Positions 18,066 to 27,646 of a DNA stretch of 41,379 nucleotides are shown here, one piece after another (position 1 is the first letter of the stretch; each line of letters opens with the position of its first letter). Both the position numbers and the translations under genes were made by a program. The stretch spans positions 1 through 41,379 of the forward strand of contig JAIPGP010000025.1 of assembly GCA_021735645.1 (NCBI GenBank). The letters run 5' to 3'. The notes beneath the pieces were generated by a model. It saw nothing but the letters and a program-made list of their open reading frames with translations. It searched no databases and was not told where the DNA came from. Origin of the DNA: Candidatus Cloacimonadota bacterium. GTDB lineage: Bacteria > Cloacimonadota > Cloacimonadia > Cloacimonadales > TCS61.

Positions 18066-20561
18066 ATGATGAATTTGAAAACAGCAAGGGTAATACTTCT
18101 AATTGTTATTATCCCAGCAATTCTGCTCATAACGGGCTGCGATACCCGAGATGGGGATGGAATTGATTATGAAATCACTTCCATGACAGTTAATCCCAAT
18201 TCTCTATACGCAGACCAAAATATAACTACCGCTTCTGAAGTAAGAGTAACTGTAGAAGACAATAAGGGTTTTCCGGCATCGGGAATACCCGTATCGTTTG
18301 AAGCAGATCTGGGATATATTCAGGGTAAGGTATATACAGATGAATCCGGTGTAGCACTCACCTCTTTTAATGATAATGGGGTAGTAGGCATGGCTCATAT
18401 CTCAGCTTTTATAGAAGGCGATGATCAGGGTCAGGTTATGCGGGATTCAATTGAAGTTAGATCAAATCCTCACTTGAAAATAGTAAGAATTACAGCCACT
18501 CCTGATGAGATTTATCTTGATAATGGAATCACTTTCAGTGATGTTGAAGTACTCGTACAGGATCAGGACGGTTTTGCCGCAACTGATGAAGATGTGTATT
18601 TCAGAGCCAGTATTGGCAATATCATCTCGCATGTAAAAACTGATTCCAGTGGTCTGGCCAGCACCACTTTCTGGGATGCAGGTATCCAGGGTACATGTAC
18701 TATTGATGCCTTTGTGGGAGTAACAGATACTACTATAAATGTAGTAATTGCCCCTCAGCCGGAAGTGATCACACTGAATCTTGACGTGGTCAGCAATGAA
18801 CTGACAATTAATAATGTCCGCACTATAGAAGCTAATGCTCATAATGTGATTGGTCTTGTACCTAACGGAACTTCAATTACTTTTGAAACCCAGTTAGGTT
18901 TTTTCCAGACCAGTATGAGTGATGCTACTTATCTGGGTAAAACGGTAACAACCACAACTTCCAATGGAACAGCGAGGGCATTTTTGAATGCTGGCACCCA
19001 GGCAGGTACAAGCCTGGTTACTGCAACAATTGATCGAGATGGTGAAGGCAATATGCTGAGTGATGAAGATACAATGACATTCATGGCTGGCAGACCCACA
19101 CAGATGACGCTGATCCCCAAGAATATTGATGAAGAGCCCCAGAGCATAATTCCAGTAAACAGCACAGAAGACCTTTATGTATGGGCTTATGTACGAGACA
19201 GTTTTGGCAATCCGGTCAGAAATGACTATGTAGTAATCTTTCAAAGTGATCTGGGCACAGTAATGAGCCCGGTACCAATCACAGAAGGCGGGATAGCAGT
19301 ATCTACCTATTCAGCCGGAATTGAAGCCGGAGTAGCTCAGATTACCGCTACGGTGGACTCTGCAGCAGCCTCTACAGCTATCACAATAATTTCCGATGAT
19401 GTAAATTCTATTCAATTCATCAATCAGGATCAGATATCTATTGATATTCAGGGAACTGGTGGCACGGAATCTGCTGAACTGGCAGTTAATCTTTTTGATA
19501 TGAATGGAAATATGATCGATGAATCTGTAGAAGTATGGTTCAAATTTCTGGTTCGACCTGAAAACAACTATCCGGAAGGAAGTAATATTAATACAGATGT
19601 CTATAACCTCTCTGATTCAACGAGTACAATTTCATCAAATGGTATGGCTGTAATTTCGGTTAATAGTGGTACAGAATCCGGTATTATCAAAATACAAGCC
19701 TGGTGCCGCAACCTGGAAGGACGGAAGATTTCGGCTTCCAAGCCTAATATCATAGTCCAGTCTGGACCTGCTGACCAGTGTGAATTTGCGATAAGTGGAA
19801 ATGATGGTGGAGAAGACATGGGTGGTGGAATGTGGAGTGTGCAAATTGCCGCACTGATCACTGATGAATGGGGTAATCCTGTTGGTAATGGAACAGCTGC
19901 ATATTTCTCACTTGATCCCAATCCTGATTATGCTACCATTGAATCAGCAAATGCATTTGTCGGTAATGAAAATGCCAATGGAGATTCTCTGGCTGGAACT
20001 GCTTTCTCATATCTGATCTATGATGGAACATACACCAACGAGATGGTGACAGTAAAAGTAGATGTTGGCAATGAAATTTCTTTCGTTGGTGATTTGAAAC
20101 TACCTCTCCAGATGGGCGAAATCACTATGATCTGCACACCTATCCATTGTGACTGGGTTGAAGAAGGTGACTGGGATGATAAACTTACGCAGTGCCGTGT
20201 TACCATTCATGATGCCCAGCAGAATCCGATCAGTAATCAGAGAATAGTATTTACAACATCTCTGGGTGAAGCTACAGATGATGATATTCATCCGATAGAA
20301 TCTGACATCACAGATCCTGTCATACTTCAAACTTATGACTGGGATGGACTTAATGATGATAATGATGCTCATGATGGTTATACTGGCTGGTATGAAGGTG
20401 ATTTGGGTGTGCTTTACAAGTATGTGCTTTTCCACAAGTATGAATGCCCGGAACCATTTCCAACCCCACCAGGACAGACATCGGCTTCTATTAATGCTAA
20501 TATCTTCGGAACAAATACATCCGTTAATCAGACACTTCAATTGTTTAGATATACAGACTAA
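18066..20561 (+). CDS. Large Ig-like (Big_1) repeat lipoprotein, copy 1, inside the pilus operon
   Basis: 831 residues. Signal with lipobox ILLITGC (Cys25) followed by acidic residues. Tandem invasin-type Ig modules each start with a VNPNSLYAD / ATPDEIYLDN / motif and end in GTAxIxA strands: about 38-130, 138-230, 238-345, and an extra one near 350-445. A conserved C-terminal block (about 575-831) carries CTPIHCDWVEEGDWDDKLTQC, an acidic DDNDAHDGYTGWYEGD loop, FHKYECP and the final RYTD. It starts immediately after the pilQ stop (ATG at 18066 or 18069) and is followed 16 nt later by pilB, so it is co-transcribed. It may be an outer-membrane pilus accessory or adhesin; no known T4P protein matches. 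Two paralogs follow at 25000 and 27647. Confidence 0.85.
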   Translation: MMNLKTARVILLIVIIPAILLITGCDTRDGDGIDYEITSMTVNPNSLYADQNITTASEVRVTVEDNKGFPASGIPVSFEADLGYIQGKVYTDESGVALTSFNDNGVVGMAHISAFIEGDDQGQVMRDSIEVRSNPHLKIVRITATPDEIYLDNGITFSDVEVLVQDQDGFAATDEDVYFRASIGNIISHVKTDSSGLASTTFWDAGIQGTCTIDAFVGVTDTTINVVIAPQPEVITLNLDVVSNELTINNVRTIEANAHNVIGLVPNGTSITFETQLGFFQTSMSDATYLGKTVTTTTSNGTARAFLNAGTQAGTSLVTATIDRDGEGNMLSDEDTMTFMAGRPTQMTLIPKNIDEEPQSIIPVNSTEDLYVWAYVRDSFGNPVRNDYVVIFQSDLGTVMSPVPITEGGIAVSTYSAGIEAGVAQITATVDSAAASTAITIISDDVNSIQFINQDQISIDIQGTGGTESAELAVNLFDMNGNMIDESVEVWFKFLVRPENNYPEGSNINTDVYNLSDSTSTISSNGMAVISVNSGTESGIIKIQAWCRNLEGRKISASKPNIIVQSGPADQCEFAISGNDGGEDMGGGMWSVQIAALITDEWGNPVGNGTAAYFSLDPNPDYATIESANAFVGNENANGDSLAGTAFSYLIYDGTYTNEMVTVKVDVGNEISFVGDLKLPLQMGEITMICTPIHCDWVEEGDWDDKLTQCRVTIHDAQQNPISNQRIVFTTSLGEATDDDIHPIESDITDPVILQTYDWDGLNDDNDAHDGYTGWYEGDLGVLYKYVLFHKYECPEPFPTPPGQTSASINANIFGTNTSVNQTLQLFRYTD

Positions 20562-20577
20562 AAGAGGAGCTGCATAA

Positions 20578-22284
20578 ATGTCATTTAATCCCCAATTTGC
20601 CCGTTTAGGTGAGATCCTGGTACACATGGGTATGGTCACAGAAGATCAGATCAAAGAAGCTCTTGTGAAACAGAATAATTTCAGACTTAAGATAGGGGAG
20701 ACTCTGGTTAAATTAGGATATCTTAAAGAAAGTGTACTCCTGACAGCGTTGCAACAGCAGCTTGATATTCCGGTGGTCAAAGAAAAAGACCTGCTGGAAT
20801 TGGAGCTTACTGTTGTGAAGATCATTCCGGAGCCCTTTGCTGTAGAAAATCGTGTAATTGCTGTTAAAAAGACTAATGATACAGTTTTTGTGGCAATGAC
20901 CGATCCTGAAAACATCATGATAGTGGACAGTTTGAAAAAGATCATAGATATGCCCATCACCCCACTTTTGATTGGCGAATCTACTCTTACTGATACTTTG
21001 GAAAGATACTACAAATCAATTAGAACTACCTCTCAGGTAGAAGATGCTGTAGGCAATTTTGAATTTGTAGCTGTTGATGAAGATGAGAATGAGATCACAA
21101 TAGATTCCAAGTCAGGAGAAGATGCTCCGGCGGTAAAGCTGATCAATCTCATAATCACAGAAGCTATAAAATCAGGTTGTACAGATATTCATATTGAACC
21201 TCTTTCCAAAAGTTCAAGAGTCCGATTTAGAATTGATGGAGCTTTGCGTGAGGTAATGTCTCCACCTGTTCACATGCACCCCGGTCTGGTTTCCATAATC
21301 AAGGTGATGTCCAAGCTCAATATTGCGGAAAGAAGATTGCCACAAGATGGTCACATTTCTTTGAAAACTGCAGTTAAAAGCGTGGATGTCCGTGTATCTC
21401 TCACTCCCACAGTGGTTGGTGAAAAAGTTGTGATGCGTCTGCTTGATAAAGGCGAATTCGGTTTCACACTCACTAACCTGGGATTTACCGGAGATAACCT
21501 TGATATGTTCAAGAAATGGATTAAGAGACCTTATGGTATCAATATAGTTTCAGGTCCTACTGGTAGCGGAAAATCCACTACTCTCCACGCTGCACTCAAA
21601 GAAATCATGGATATTGAAAATAATATCGTAACAGTAGAAGACCCTGTGGAATACAGGCTGGATGGTATCTGTCAAATTGAAGCAAACTCCAAGATCGGGC
21701 TAACCTTTGGTAAAGCCCTGCGCTCGGTGCTGCGTCAGGACCCTGATATCGTCCTTATTGGTGAGATCAGAGATCATGAGACAGCAGATATAGCCATCAA
21801 ATTCTCACTTACCGGTCACCTTGTATTTTCCACATTGCATGCAAATGATGCTCCATCAACAGTTACTCGTCTTATCGATATCGGTATTCCTCCCTATCTG
21901 GTTGCCAGTTCGTTAAATCTGGTGATGGCACAGAGACTCGTAAGGCGAGTATGTCCGCATTGTGTGGGAGATTACAAGCCTACAGACGAAGAGCTGGTAA
22001 ACATAGGAATGACCAGGGAAGAAGCTGATAAGATCAATTTCAAGAAAGGAGTTGGGTGCGTTCATTGTGACAACACAGGGTATTCTGGTCGTACAGGTAT
22101 CTTTGAGATGCTGGAAGTTATCCCCAAGATCAGACATCTGATCTTTAATGGTGCTAATCAGGATCTAATCCGTGACGCTGCTCTTGAAAATGGAATGCTT
22201 TCACTTCATGAGAGCGCCATTATTAAAATGAAAGAAGGTGAGACATCAATCGGCGAGGTAATTAAATTCACTGTCGTTGAATAA
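20578..22284 (+). CDS. pilB: PilB extension ATPase with MshEN c-di-GMP-type domain
   Basis: 568 residues. The N-terminus has two tandem 24-residue MshEN motifs: RLGEILVHMG...ALVKQ (9-32) and KIGETLVKLG...ALQQQ (38-61), the pattern that binds cyclic di-GMP in MshE. The ATPase core has Walker A GPTGSGKST (326-334, Lys332), Walker B IVLIGEIRD, His box HLVFSTLHAND, and the zinc tetracysteine CPHC...CVHC. PilB powers pilus polymerisation. GAGGAG precedes the ATG. The domain makeup predicts that extension depends on c-di-GMP. Confidence 0.95.
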   Translation: MSFNPQFARLGEILVHMGMVTEDQIKEALVKQNNFRLKIGETLVKLGYLKESVLLTALQQQLDIPVVKEKDLLELELTVVKIIPEPFAVENRVIAVKKTNDTVFVAMTDPENIMIVDSLKKIIDMPITPLLIGESTLTDTLERYYKSIRTTSQVEDAVGNFEFVAVDEDENEITIDSKSGEDAPAVKLINLIITEAIKSGCTDIHIEPLSKSSRVRFRIDGALREVMSPPVHMHPGLVSIIKVMSKLNIAERRLPQDGHISLKTAVKSVDVRVSLTPTVVGEKVVMRLLDKGEFGFTLTNLGFTGDNLDMFKKWIKRPYGINIVSGPTGSGKSTTLHAALKEIMDIENNIVTVEDPVEYRLDGICQIEANSKIGLTFGKALRSVLRQDPDIVLIGEIRDHETADIAIKFSLTGHLVFSTLHANDAPSTVTRLIDIGIPPYLVASSLNLVMAQRLVRRVCPHCVGDYKPTDEELVNIGMTREEADKINFKKGVGCVHCDNTGYSGRTGIFEMLEVIPKIRHLIFNGANQDLIRDAALENGMLSLHESAIIKMKEGETSIGEVIKFTVVE

Positions 22285-22317
22285 AGTGTCTTATGTAATT
22301 AGGCAGAAGGAAAATAT

Positions 22318-23571
22318 ATGGCTGCTTTTCAATATATAATTAAGGATGTCAAAGGGGCACGCTCCGAAGGGATCATCAAAGCGAATTCGCTGGATGAAGC
22401 TGTTGATAAACTTACAGCGGAAGGTAATACTGTAATAACGGTAAAAACCGCTGCTGAAGGTTCGTTCCGCGGGAAAATGTCACTATTTGACAAATTGATG
22501 CTGCAAATCTATAAATGGCGTACCGGCGTGGGGCTTAAAACCCTCGTTTTTTTCACACGTCAGATGGCAACGATGTTTTCAGCCGGGCTCACTATCGAAA
22601 AATCGATCAGTAATCTGGAAAAGAGTGAAAAAAATAACAAGTTCCGTAAAGTGCTCGTGAGAATTGCCAATGACATCAAAAAAGGCTTTAGTCTCTCCGA
22701 AGCGTTGGAAGAACATCCGGGTATTTTTAACCCTCTATATGTCTCGCTGGTGAAAGCCGGAGAGGTATCCGGCACTTTGCACACTATTCTGGATGAACTG
22801 GCAGTTTATCTGGAGAAACTGGAAGACACCAAGCGTAAGGTCTCTACAGCGATGACCTATCCGACATTTATTCTTTGTTTCCTCATTATTGTGGCATTTT
22901 GTTTATTCTATTTCATTATCCCCATGTTTGCCAAAGTTTATGCAGATTTTGACGCTGAATTGCCAATACCAACTCAGATAGCAATTGCTATAGCTTCCTG
23001 GATCGGGGCAAATGTCTTTTATTTCTTCCTGATAATTCTAGGTCTTGTTATGACAGTTTTCCTGATCTACCTAAGTGACCGTGGCAGGTTCATTATGGAT
23101 AATATGGTTCTGCACTTTCCGGTTATAGGTGGTTTGATGAAGAACTCAATACTAAGTAAATTTGCCAGAACTTTCAGTATCCTGATGACCGCGGGTGTTC
23201 CTATTATGGATACCCTGGAGCTTAGTCAGGATGTGGTTCAGAATGCAGTTGTAGAAAAGGCTGTTGCAGATGCACGAGATATGGTGAAAGAAGGTTACAC
23301 AGTGGCAGGCGCGCTCAAAAGAACCGGGGTATTCCCCGCTACTCTGCTGCAGCTCGTGGCAACTGGTGAAGAAACTGGTGATATGGACAGGCTGCTTGCC
23401 AAGGCTGCAGAGTTTTATGAAAAACTCGTTGACTCGGTGATCGACAGACTGTCTTCACTGATTGAACCTCTTCTAATAGTGCTGATGGCAGCTGTTGTAG
23501 GTACTATTGTTATTGTTATTTATCTACCGATATTCAATCTTGGTCTTGCCATCTCGGCAGGTGCAAAATAA
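22318..23571 (+). CDS. pilC: PilC inner-membrane platform protein
   Basis: 417 residues with two T2SSF domains (LVFFTRQMATMFSAGLTIEKS and FARTFSILMTAGVPIMDTLE) and three main membrane segments (about 180-205, 230-250, 385-410), the standard GspF/PilC plan. It lies 33 nt after pilB and anchors the PilB/PilT motors to the growing pilus. A strong terminator follows. Confidence 0.95.
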   Translation: MAAFQYIIKDVKGARSEGIIKANSLDEAVDKLTAEGNTVITVKTAAEGSFRGKMSLFDKLMLQIYKWRTGVGLKTLVFFTRQMATMFSAGLTIEKSISNLEKSEKNNKFRKVLVRIANDIKKGFSLSEALEEHPGIFNPLYVSLVKAGEVSGTLHTILDELAVYLEKLEDTKRKVSTAMTYPTFILCFLIIVAFCLFYFIIPMFAKVYADFDAELPIPTQIAIAIASWIGANVFYFFLIILGLVMTVFLIYLSDRGRFIMDNMVLHFPVIGGLMKNSILSKFARTFSILMTAGVPIMDTLELSQDVVQNAVVEKAVADARDMVKEGYTVAGALKRTGVFPATLLQLVATGEETGDMDRLLAKAAEFYEKLVDSVIDRLSSLIEPLLIVLMAAVVGTIVIVIYLPIFNLGLAISAGAK

Positions 23572-23600
23572 TCAGGCTGAATACTGGTAATATTATAAAT

Positions 23601-23630
23601 GCTCGGGTCTTAATGACCCGAGCGTTTTTC
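23601..23630 (+). terminator. Rho-independent terminator between pilC and pilD
   Basis: Perfect 9 bp stem GCTCGGGTC (23601-23609), loop TTAAT, GACCCGAGC (23615-23623), then GTTTTTC. It would uncouple pilD from the long pilus operon, or reduce its readthrough expression. Confidence 0.93.
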
Positions 23631-23644
23631 TATCTGGTGAGTTT

Positions 23645-24415
23645 ATGGATATAATCATTATTTACCTGTTTATTTTTATCACCGGAGCTGCCTTTGGCAG
23701 TTTCTTCAATGTCTGCATCTGGAGAATTCCTCTGCACCAGTCGATAGTTTCTCCCCGTTCAAAATGTCCGCATTGCCAGCAAAATATTAAACCCTGGCAC
23801 AATATTCCTATTTTCAGTTATATTTTTCTCCACGGTAAATGCGCCTATTGCGGTACAAAAATTAAAATGAATTATCTGCTTGTAGAGCTGCTCACGCCAA
23901 TCATCTGGATGCTGCTATTCTGGAGATTTCATAACCGTTTCAGCTGGATATTTGCCAAATACATTATCTTATACAGTGTAGGTCTAATCATATTCTTTAT
24001 TGATCTCTATCATAAGATCATTCCTGATCTGCTTTCGCTGCCCCTGATCATTATTGGACTGGGACTATCATGCATCAGCCAGATTGACCTGCCTTTTTTA
24101 TCCGCTCTTGCCGGCGCAGCTACCGGATTCTTTTTTTTCTATCTTCTCGCTCTGGCGGTTAGCCACTCTCTTAAAAGAGAAGCATTAGGTGGAGGTGACA
24201 TTAAATTCATTGCTGCTATTGGTGCTTTTATCGGCATCAAAGGTGTACTATTCACCATCTTCAGCTCTGCTGCTATTGCACTCACAGTTGTCCTGATCCT
24301 GAAAGGTGAAAAAAGCCGAGAAATCCCCTACGGTCCATTCCTTATACTCGGAGCTTTCATTCACACTATTATAGGCGACTGGCTGCTGTTCATCTATTTC
24401 AGCCTCTTCTTTTAA
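23645..24415 (+). CDS. pilD: PilD prepilin peptidase / N-methyltransferase
   Basis: 256 residues, polytopic. The zinc-binding CPHC (about residue 40) and CAYC (about 67) motifs of bifunctional enzymes are present. The aspartyl protease residues are Asp120 (FFIDLYHKIIPD) and Asp185 (LGGGDIKF). It cleaves prepilin leaders after Gly and methylates the new N-terminus. It lies after the terminator, with GGTGAG upstream of its ATG, so some separate expression is likely. It is the last recognisable pilus gene. Confidence 0.94.
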   Translation: MDIIIIYLFIFITGAAFGSFFNVCIWRIPLHQSIVSPRSKCPHCQQNIKPWHNIPIFSYIFLHGKCAYCGTKIKMNYLLVELLTPIIWMLLFWRFHNRFSWIFAKYIILYSVGLIIFFIDLYHKIIPDLLSLPLIIIGLGLSCISQIDLPFLSALAGAATGFFFFYLLALAVSHSLKREALGGGDIKFIAAIGAFIGIKGVLFTIFSSAAIALTVVLILKGEKSREIPYGPFLILGAFIHTIIGDWLLFIYFSLFF

Positions 24416-24936
24416 ATAGAAAAACACTGTTAGCACTGTTAACATTGAAAGTGTTTATGGGGACGTGAACCGTGATCCGAAACTCGGTACTTGGAACCTG
24501 GCTGATGAAGTGGGGGCAATTATATTTCGACTCACGACTCACGATATAACCGCGAAAAATGTAATGTAAGATTGTTTACCACAGAGGGCACAGAGAACAC
24601 AGAGGTAATGTAATGTGTTTTTTAGGGTGAACAGTGATTAGTGAACAGTGAATTGCAATGTAATCAGACCAGAGATAATGTAAGATAATTAACCACGGAA
24701 CACACTGACCACACGGACAAATGTATTTTTTAGGGTGAACAGTGAATTGCAATGTAATCAGACCAGAGATAATGTAAGATGATTAACCACAGAGGCCACA
24801 GAGAACACAGAGAAAACCAGAAAAGGTAGTTCATTGTATCCAGAGCATCTTGCTCTGGGATTATATTTATTTCACATTTTACTTTTTACAATTTTTCATT
24901 TAAACTTCAGGGAAACGAGGTATCTGTAAAACAAAC
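24416..24936. repeat. Repeat-packed intergenic region after pilD
   Basis: No gene. Contents: a CGACTCACGACTCACG fragment (24529-24545); three CCAC(A/G)GA...CACNGANNACAC modules (24579-24605, 24692-24718, 24786-24816); a 56 bp direct repeat (24641-24696 and 24735-24790, one mismatch) beginning GTGAACAGTGAATTGCAATG and containing a half hairpin CAGACCAGAG; and the hairpin CAGAGCA-TCT-TGCTCTG (24841-24857). The two 56 bp copies are so alike that a recent duplication is likely. Confidence 0.85.
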
Positions 24937-24966
24937 TTGACAAAAGGACACAAAAAAACCTTTAAT
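24937..24966 (+). promoter_or_regulatory. Sigma-70-type promoter for Ig lipoprotein copy 2
   Basis: TTGACA (24937-24942), 18 nt spacer, TTTAAT (24961-24966), 34 nt before the ATG at 25000. This is a close consensus match and the clearest promoter in the window. Confidence 0.7.
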
Positions 24967-24999
24967 GACTCGGCAATAAGATTGATAGAGGAGTTGAAT

Positions 25000-27459
25000 A
25001 TGAAGTATTATCATGCTATTATGTGTATAATGATTTCTGTTATGATTATTGCCCTGCTCACCAGTTGCGATAAAAGAGATAATGATAACAGTGATTATGA
25101 AATTGTTTCCCTTTCTATTAGTCCGTCCCAGCTATATGCCGATAATAATGCTGCCACGAATTCGCAGATTGAAGTCAGAGTAGACGATAATGCTGGTATC
25201 CCGGCAATGAATATTACTGTTTTCTTTGAAACTGATCTTGGTATTATAATAAATAGTGCTGTCACGGATAGCAGCGGTATAGCCCATTCTATTTTCAGGG
25301 ATAACGGTCAATCCGGCATTGCTCATATTATTGCCAGTCTCTCTGAGGATGGCAGCCAGGCAGTCACTGATTCTCTAACAATTCTTCCCTTTCTTTATAA
25401 TATTTCATCAATGACGGTTAATCCCCATACTCTGTATGCAGACGGGAATATGATGACTCATTCGGAAGTAAGCATTACTGTAGAAGATAATAATGGTTTT
25501 CCGACAGCCGGAGCACCTGTAATATTTGCAGCTGATCTGGGCTATATTCAGGGTAAGGTATATACGGATGAATCTGGAGTAGCTTTCACACAATTTAATG
25601 AAAATGGAATTGTAGGCACAGCTCATATATCTGCCTGGATAGAAGGTTATGAAAATATTCAGGTAGTCCGTGATTCTGTAGAAATACTACCTACTCCCTA
25701 CCTGAATATTATCAGCATAACTGCAAATCCTGAGGTGATATTCCTGGATAATGGAGTCACTTACAGTGAGATAGAAGTTATGGTTCAAGATCATAATGGC
25801 ATGGCAGCACCTGATGAAGATGTGTATTTTAGAGCCAGTATTGGTAATATAATATCACATGTGGTCACAGACGTTAATGGGTTAGCAGTTTCTTCTTTCT
25901 GGGATAATGGTGAAGCTGGGATAGCCGAAATAGATGCATTTGCCGGAGTGACAGATACCACTATCTGCGTAACTATCCTGGACGGAAATGTCACTGAGCT
26001 TAACCTGCAGGTCTCTTCTTCTGATCCCATTATCAATGAGGTAATGGAAGTTTCTGCTTCTGCTGCTAATGACTCGGGTTTAGTACCGGATGGCAAAGAA
26101 ATCACTTTCAGCACCGAACTGGGTTTCTTTCAAATCTCGGAATCTGATCCCACACCTGAGGGACAATCTATCACCGCTTCCACACTCAATGGCATTGCCA
26201 CTGTATATCTGAATGCCGGAACTCAAAGCGGCACCAGTCTGGTTACGGCAGAAGTAATCGCAGATGCAGCCGGAAACACCCTGACGGATACAGAAGAAAT
26301 CACTATCCATGAAAATGATGTGAGCCAGCTTCATTTTACTTCTGAGCCATTTACGATCATGGCGTGTGATGATAACACTTTTTTCCACGGATTAGTTCTT
26401 GAACTTCTGGATAGTAATGGAAATCTGATATTATCTCCCCGCGAAGTCTGGTACAAATTTCTCACTCATCCCGAGGGCAGCAATATAGAAAATATCGTCT
26501 ATAACCTGACGGATTCCACCAGCGTTATTTCCAATGAAGGACAAGCAATCGTATTTTTGCACAGCGGAACTCAAACTGGTGCTATTGCCATACAAGCCTG
26601 GGCTCGCAATGCTGAAGATCAGATGATTTCCGCGGTTTTTGAGGATATCAGTGTTGTTGCAGGTGTTCCCGCTCAATGCCAGATAAATATCTCTGGCATG
26701 AATTCCGGCATAGATATGGGAGGTGGTATGTGGGCTCTGGAAATCTCAGCTTACCTAACTGATGCCTGGAGTAACCCTGTGGCTGATGGCACTTCAGCAT
26801 ATTTTTCTATTCGGCCTAATCTTGATTATGCCAGTATTGGGGATGGTGGCGGACCTGTAGGCAATGAAAACCTGGCAGGTGAAACCGTGGCAGGTACTGC
26901 TTTTGGTACTTTCGCTTTTTTTGGTGAATTCACTAATGAAATGGTAAATTTTAATGTAGATACCATTAATGATATAACTTTTGAACAGGAACTTGCACTT
27001 CCACTTCAATTTGGAGAAATCACTATGTTGTGCAGTCCCATTCATTGTGACTGGGTTGAAGCAGGTGATGAAGAGGATAAACTCACCCAGTGCCGGATAA
27101 CTGTTCAAGATGGTCAGCAGAATCCCATCAGCAATCAGCGTATTATGTTCTCCAGCACATTAGGTGATCCTACTGATGAAAATATTCATCCCGTGCTGGC
27201 TGATATCGATGATCCGGTTATCCTGGAATTATACGACTGGGAAGGGATCAATGAAGATACAGACCCCTATGATGGCTATACCGGCTGGTATGAAGGTCAT
27301 TTGGGCAGGCTCTATAAATACGTGGCATTCCACAAATATGAATGCCCTCAACCAATTCCAGAACCACCTGGCATGACAACTGGTGTGATCACTGCCACAA
27401 TATACGGCACTCAAATATCCGCTAATCAGACAATCTCACTGTTCAGGTATACGGATTGA
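25000..27459 (+). CDS. Large Ig-like (Big_1) repeat lipoprotein, copy 2
   Basis: 819 residues from the ATG at 25000 (AGAGGAG 6 nt upstream; a longer frame from TTG 24937 would begin inside the promoter). Lipobox IALLTSC (Cys23). Compared with copy 1 it has one additional N-terminal Ig module (VSLSISPSQLYADNNA) but lacks the fourth, central one, so total size is similar. Shared stretches such as LGYIQGKVYTDESGVA and EDVYFRASIGNIISHV show recent common origin. The C-terminal block CSPIHCDWVEAGDEEDKLTQC...FHKYECP...RYTD is conserved. It has its own promoter, outside the pilus operon. Function unknown; outer-membrane surface location inferred. Confidence 0.85.
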   Translation: MKYYHAIMCIMISVMIIALLTSCDKRDNDNSDYEIVSLSISPSQLYADNNAATNSQIEVRVDDNAGIPAMNITVFFETDLGIIINSAVTDSSGIAHSIFRDNGQSGIAHIIASLSEDGSQAVTDSLTILPFLYNISSMTVNPHTLYADGNMMTHSEVSITVEDNNGFPTAGAPVIFAADLGYIQGKVYTDESGVAFTQFNENGIVGTAHISAWIEGYENIQVVRDSVEILPTPYLNIISITANPEVIFLDNGVTYSEIEVMVQDHNGMAAPDEDVYFRASIGNIISHVVTDVNGLAVSSFWDNGEAGIAEIDAFAGVTDTTICVTILDGNVTELNLQVSSSDPIINEVMEVSASAANDSGLVPDGKEITFSTELGFFQISESDPTPEGQSITASTLNGIATVYLNAGTQSGTSLVTAEVIADAAGNTLTDTEEITIHENDVSQLHFTSEPFTIMACDDNTFFHGLVLELLDSNGNLILSPREVWYKFLTHPEGSNIENIVYNLTDSTSVISNEGQAIVFLHSGTQTGAIAIQAWARNAEDQMISAVFEDISVVAGVPAQCQINISGMNSGIDMGGGMWALEISAYLTDAWSNPVADGTSAYFSIRPNLDYASIGDGGGPVGNENLAGETVAGTAFGTFAFFGEFTNEMVNFNVDTINDITFEQELALPLQFGEITMLCSPIHCDWVEAGDEEDKLTQCRITVQDGQQNPISNQRIMFSSTLGDPTDENIHPVLADIDDPVILELYDWEGINEDTDPYDGYTGWYEGHLGRLYKYVAFHKYECPQPIPEPPGMTTGVITATIYGTQISANQTISLFRYTD

Positions 27460-27469
27460 AGAGGTTAAT

Positions 27470-27627
27470 CGTGAGTAGAAATTCGTGAGACGTGAATCGT
27501 GAGTCGTGAGACGTGAATCGTGAATCGAAACTTGACAGGTGGGTGTGGAGCTGCGTATTCAGAGCTTCCAGCTCTGATCATATTACGTTTCGACTCACGT
27601 CTCACGACTCCCGTCTCACGTCTCACG
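27470..27627. repeat. Composite palindromic repeat (CGTGAGTCG type), copy R1
   Basis: Arms of imperfect CGTGAGTCGTGAATCG units (27470-27529) face ACTCACGTCTCACG units (27591-27627). Between them lie CTTGACAGG, GCTGCGTATT and the hairpin CAGAGCT-TCC-AGCTCTG (27560-27576). It is inverted relative to R2 and R3. Its right end abuts AAAAGGAGG, the ribosome-binding site of the next gene. Confidence 0.9.
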
Positions 27628-27646
27628 TTTTTAAAAGGAGGATGTT

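Noticed and set aside
9174-24415. Type II secretion system instead of type IV pilus
   Set aside because: Presence of PilT, PilM and separate PilN/PilO/PilP genes and absence of GspC/GspL/GspM-type fusions favour T4P.
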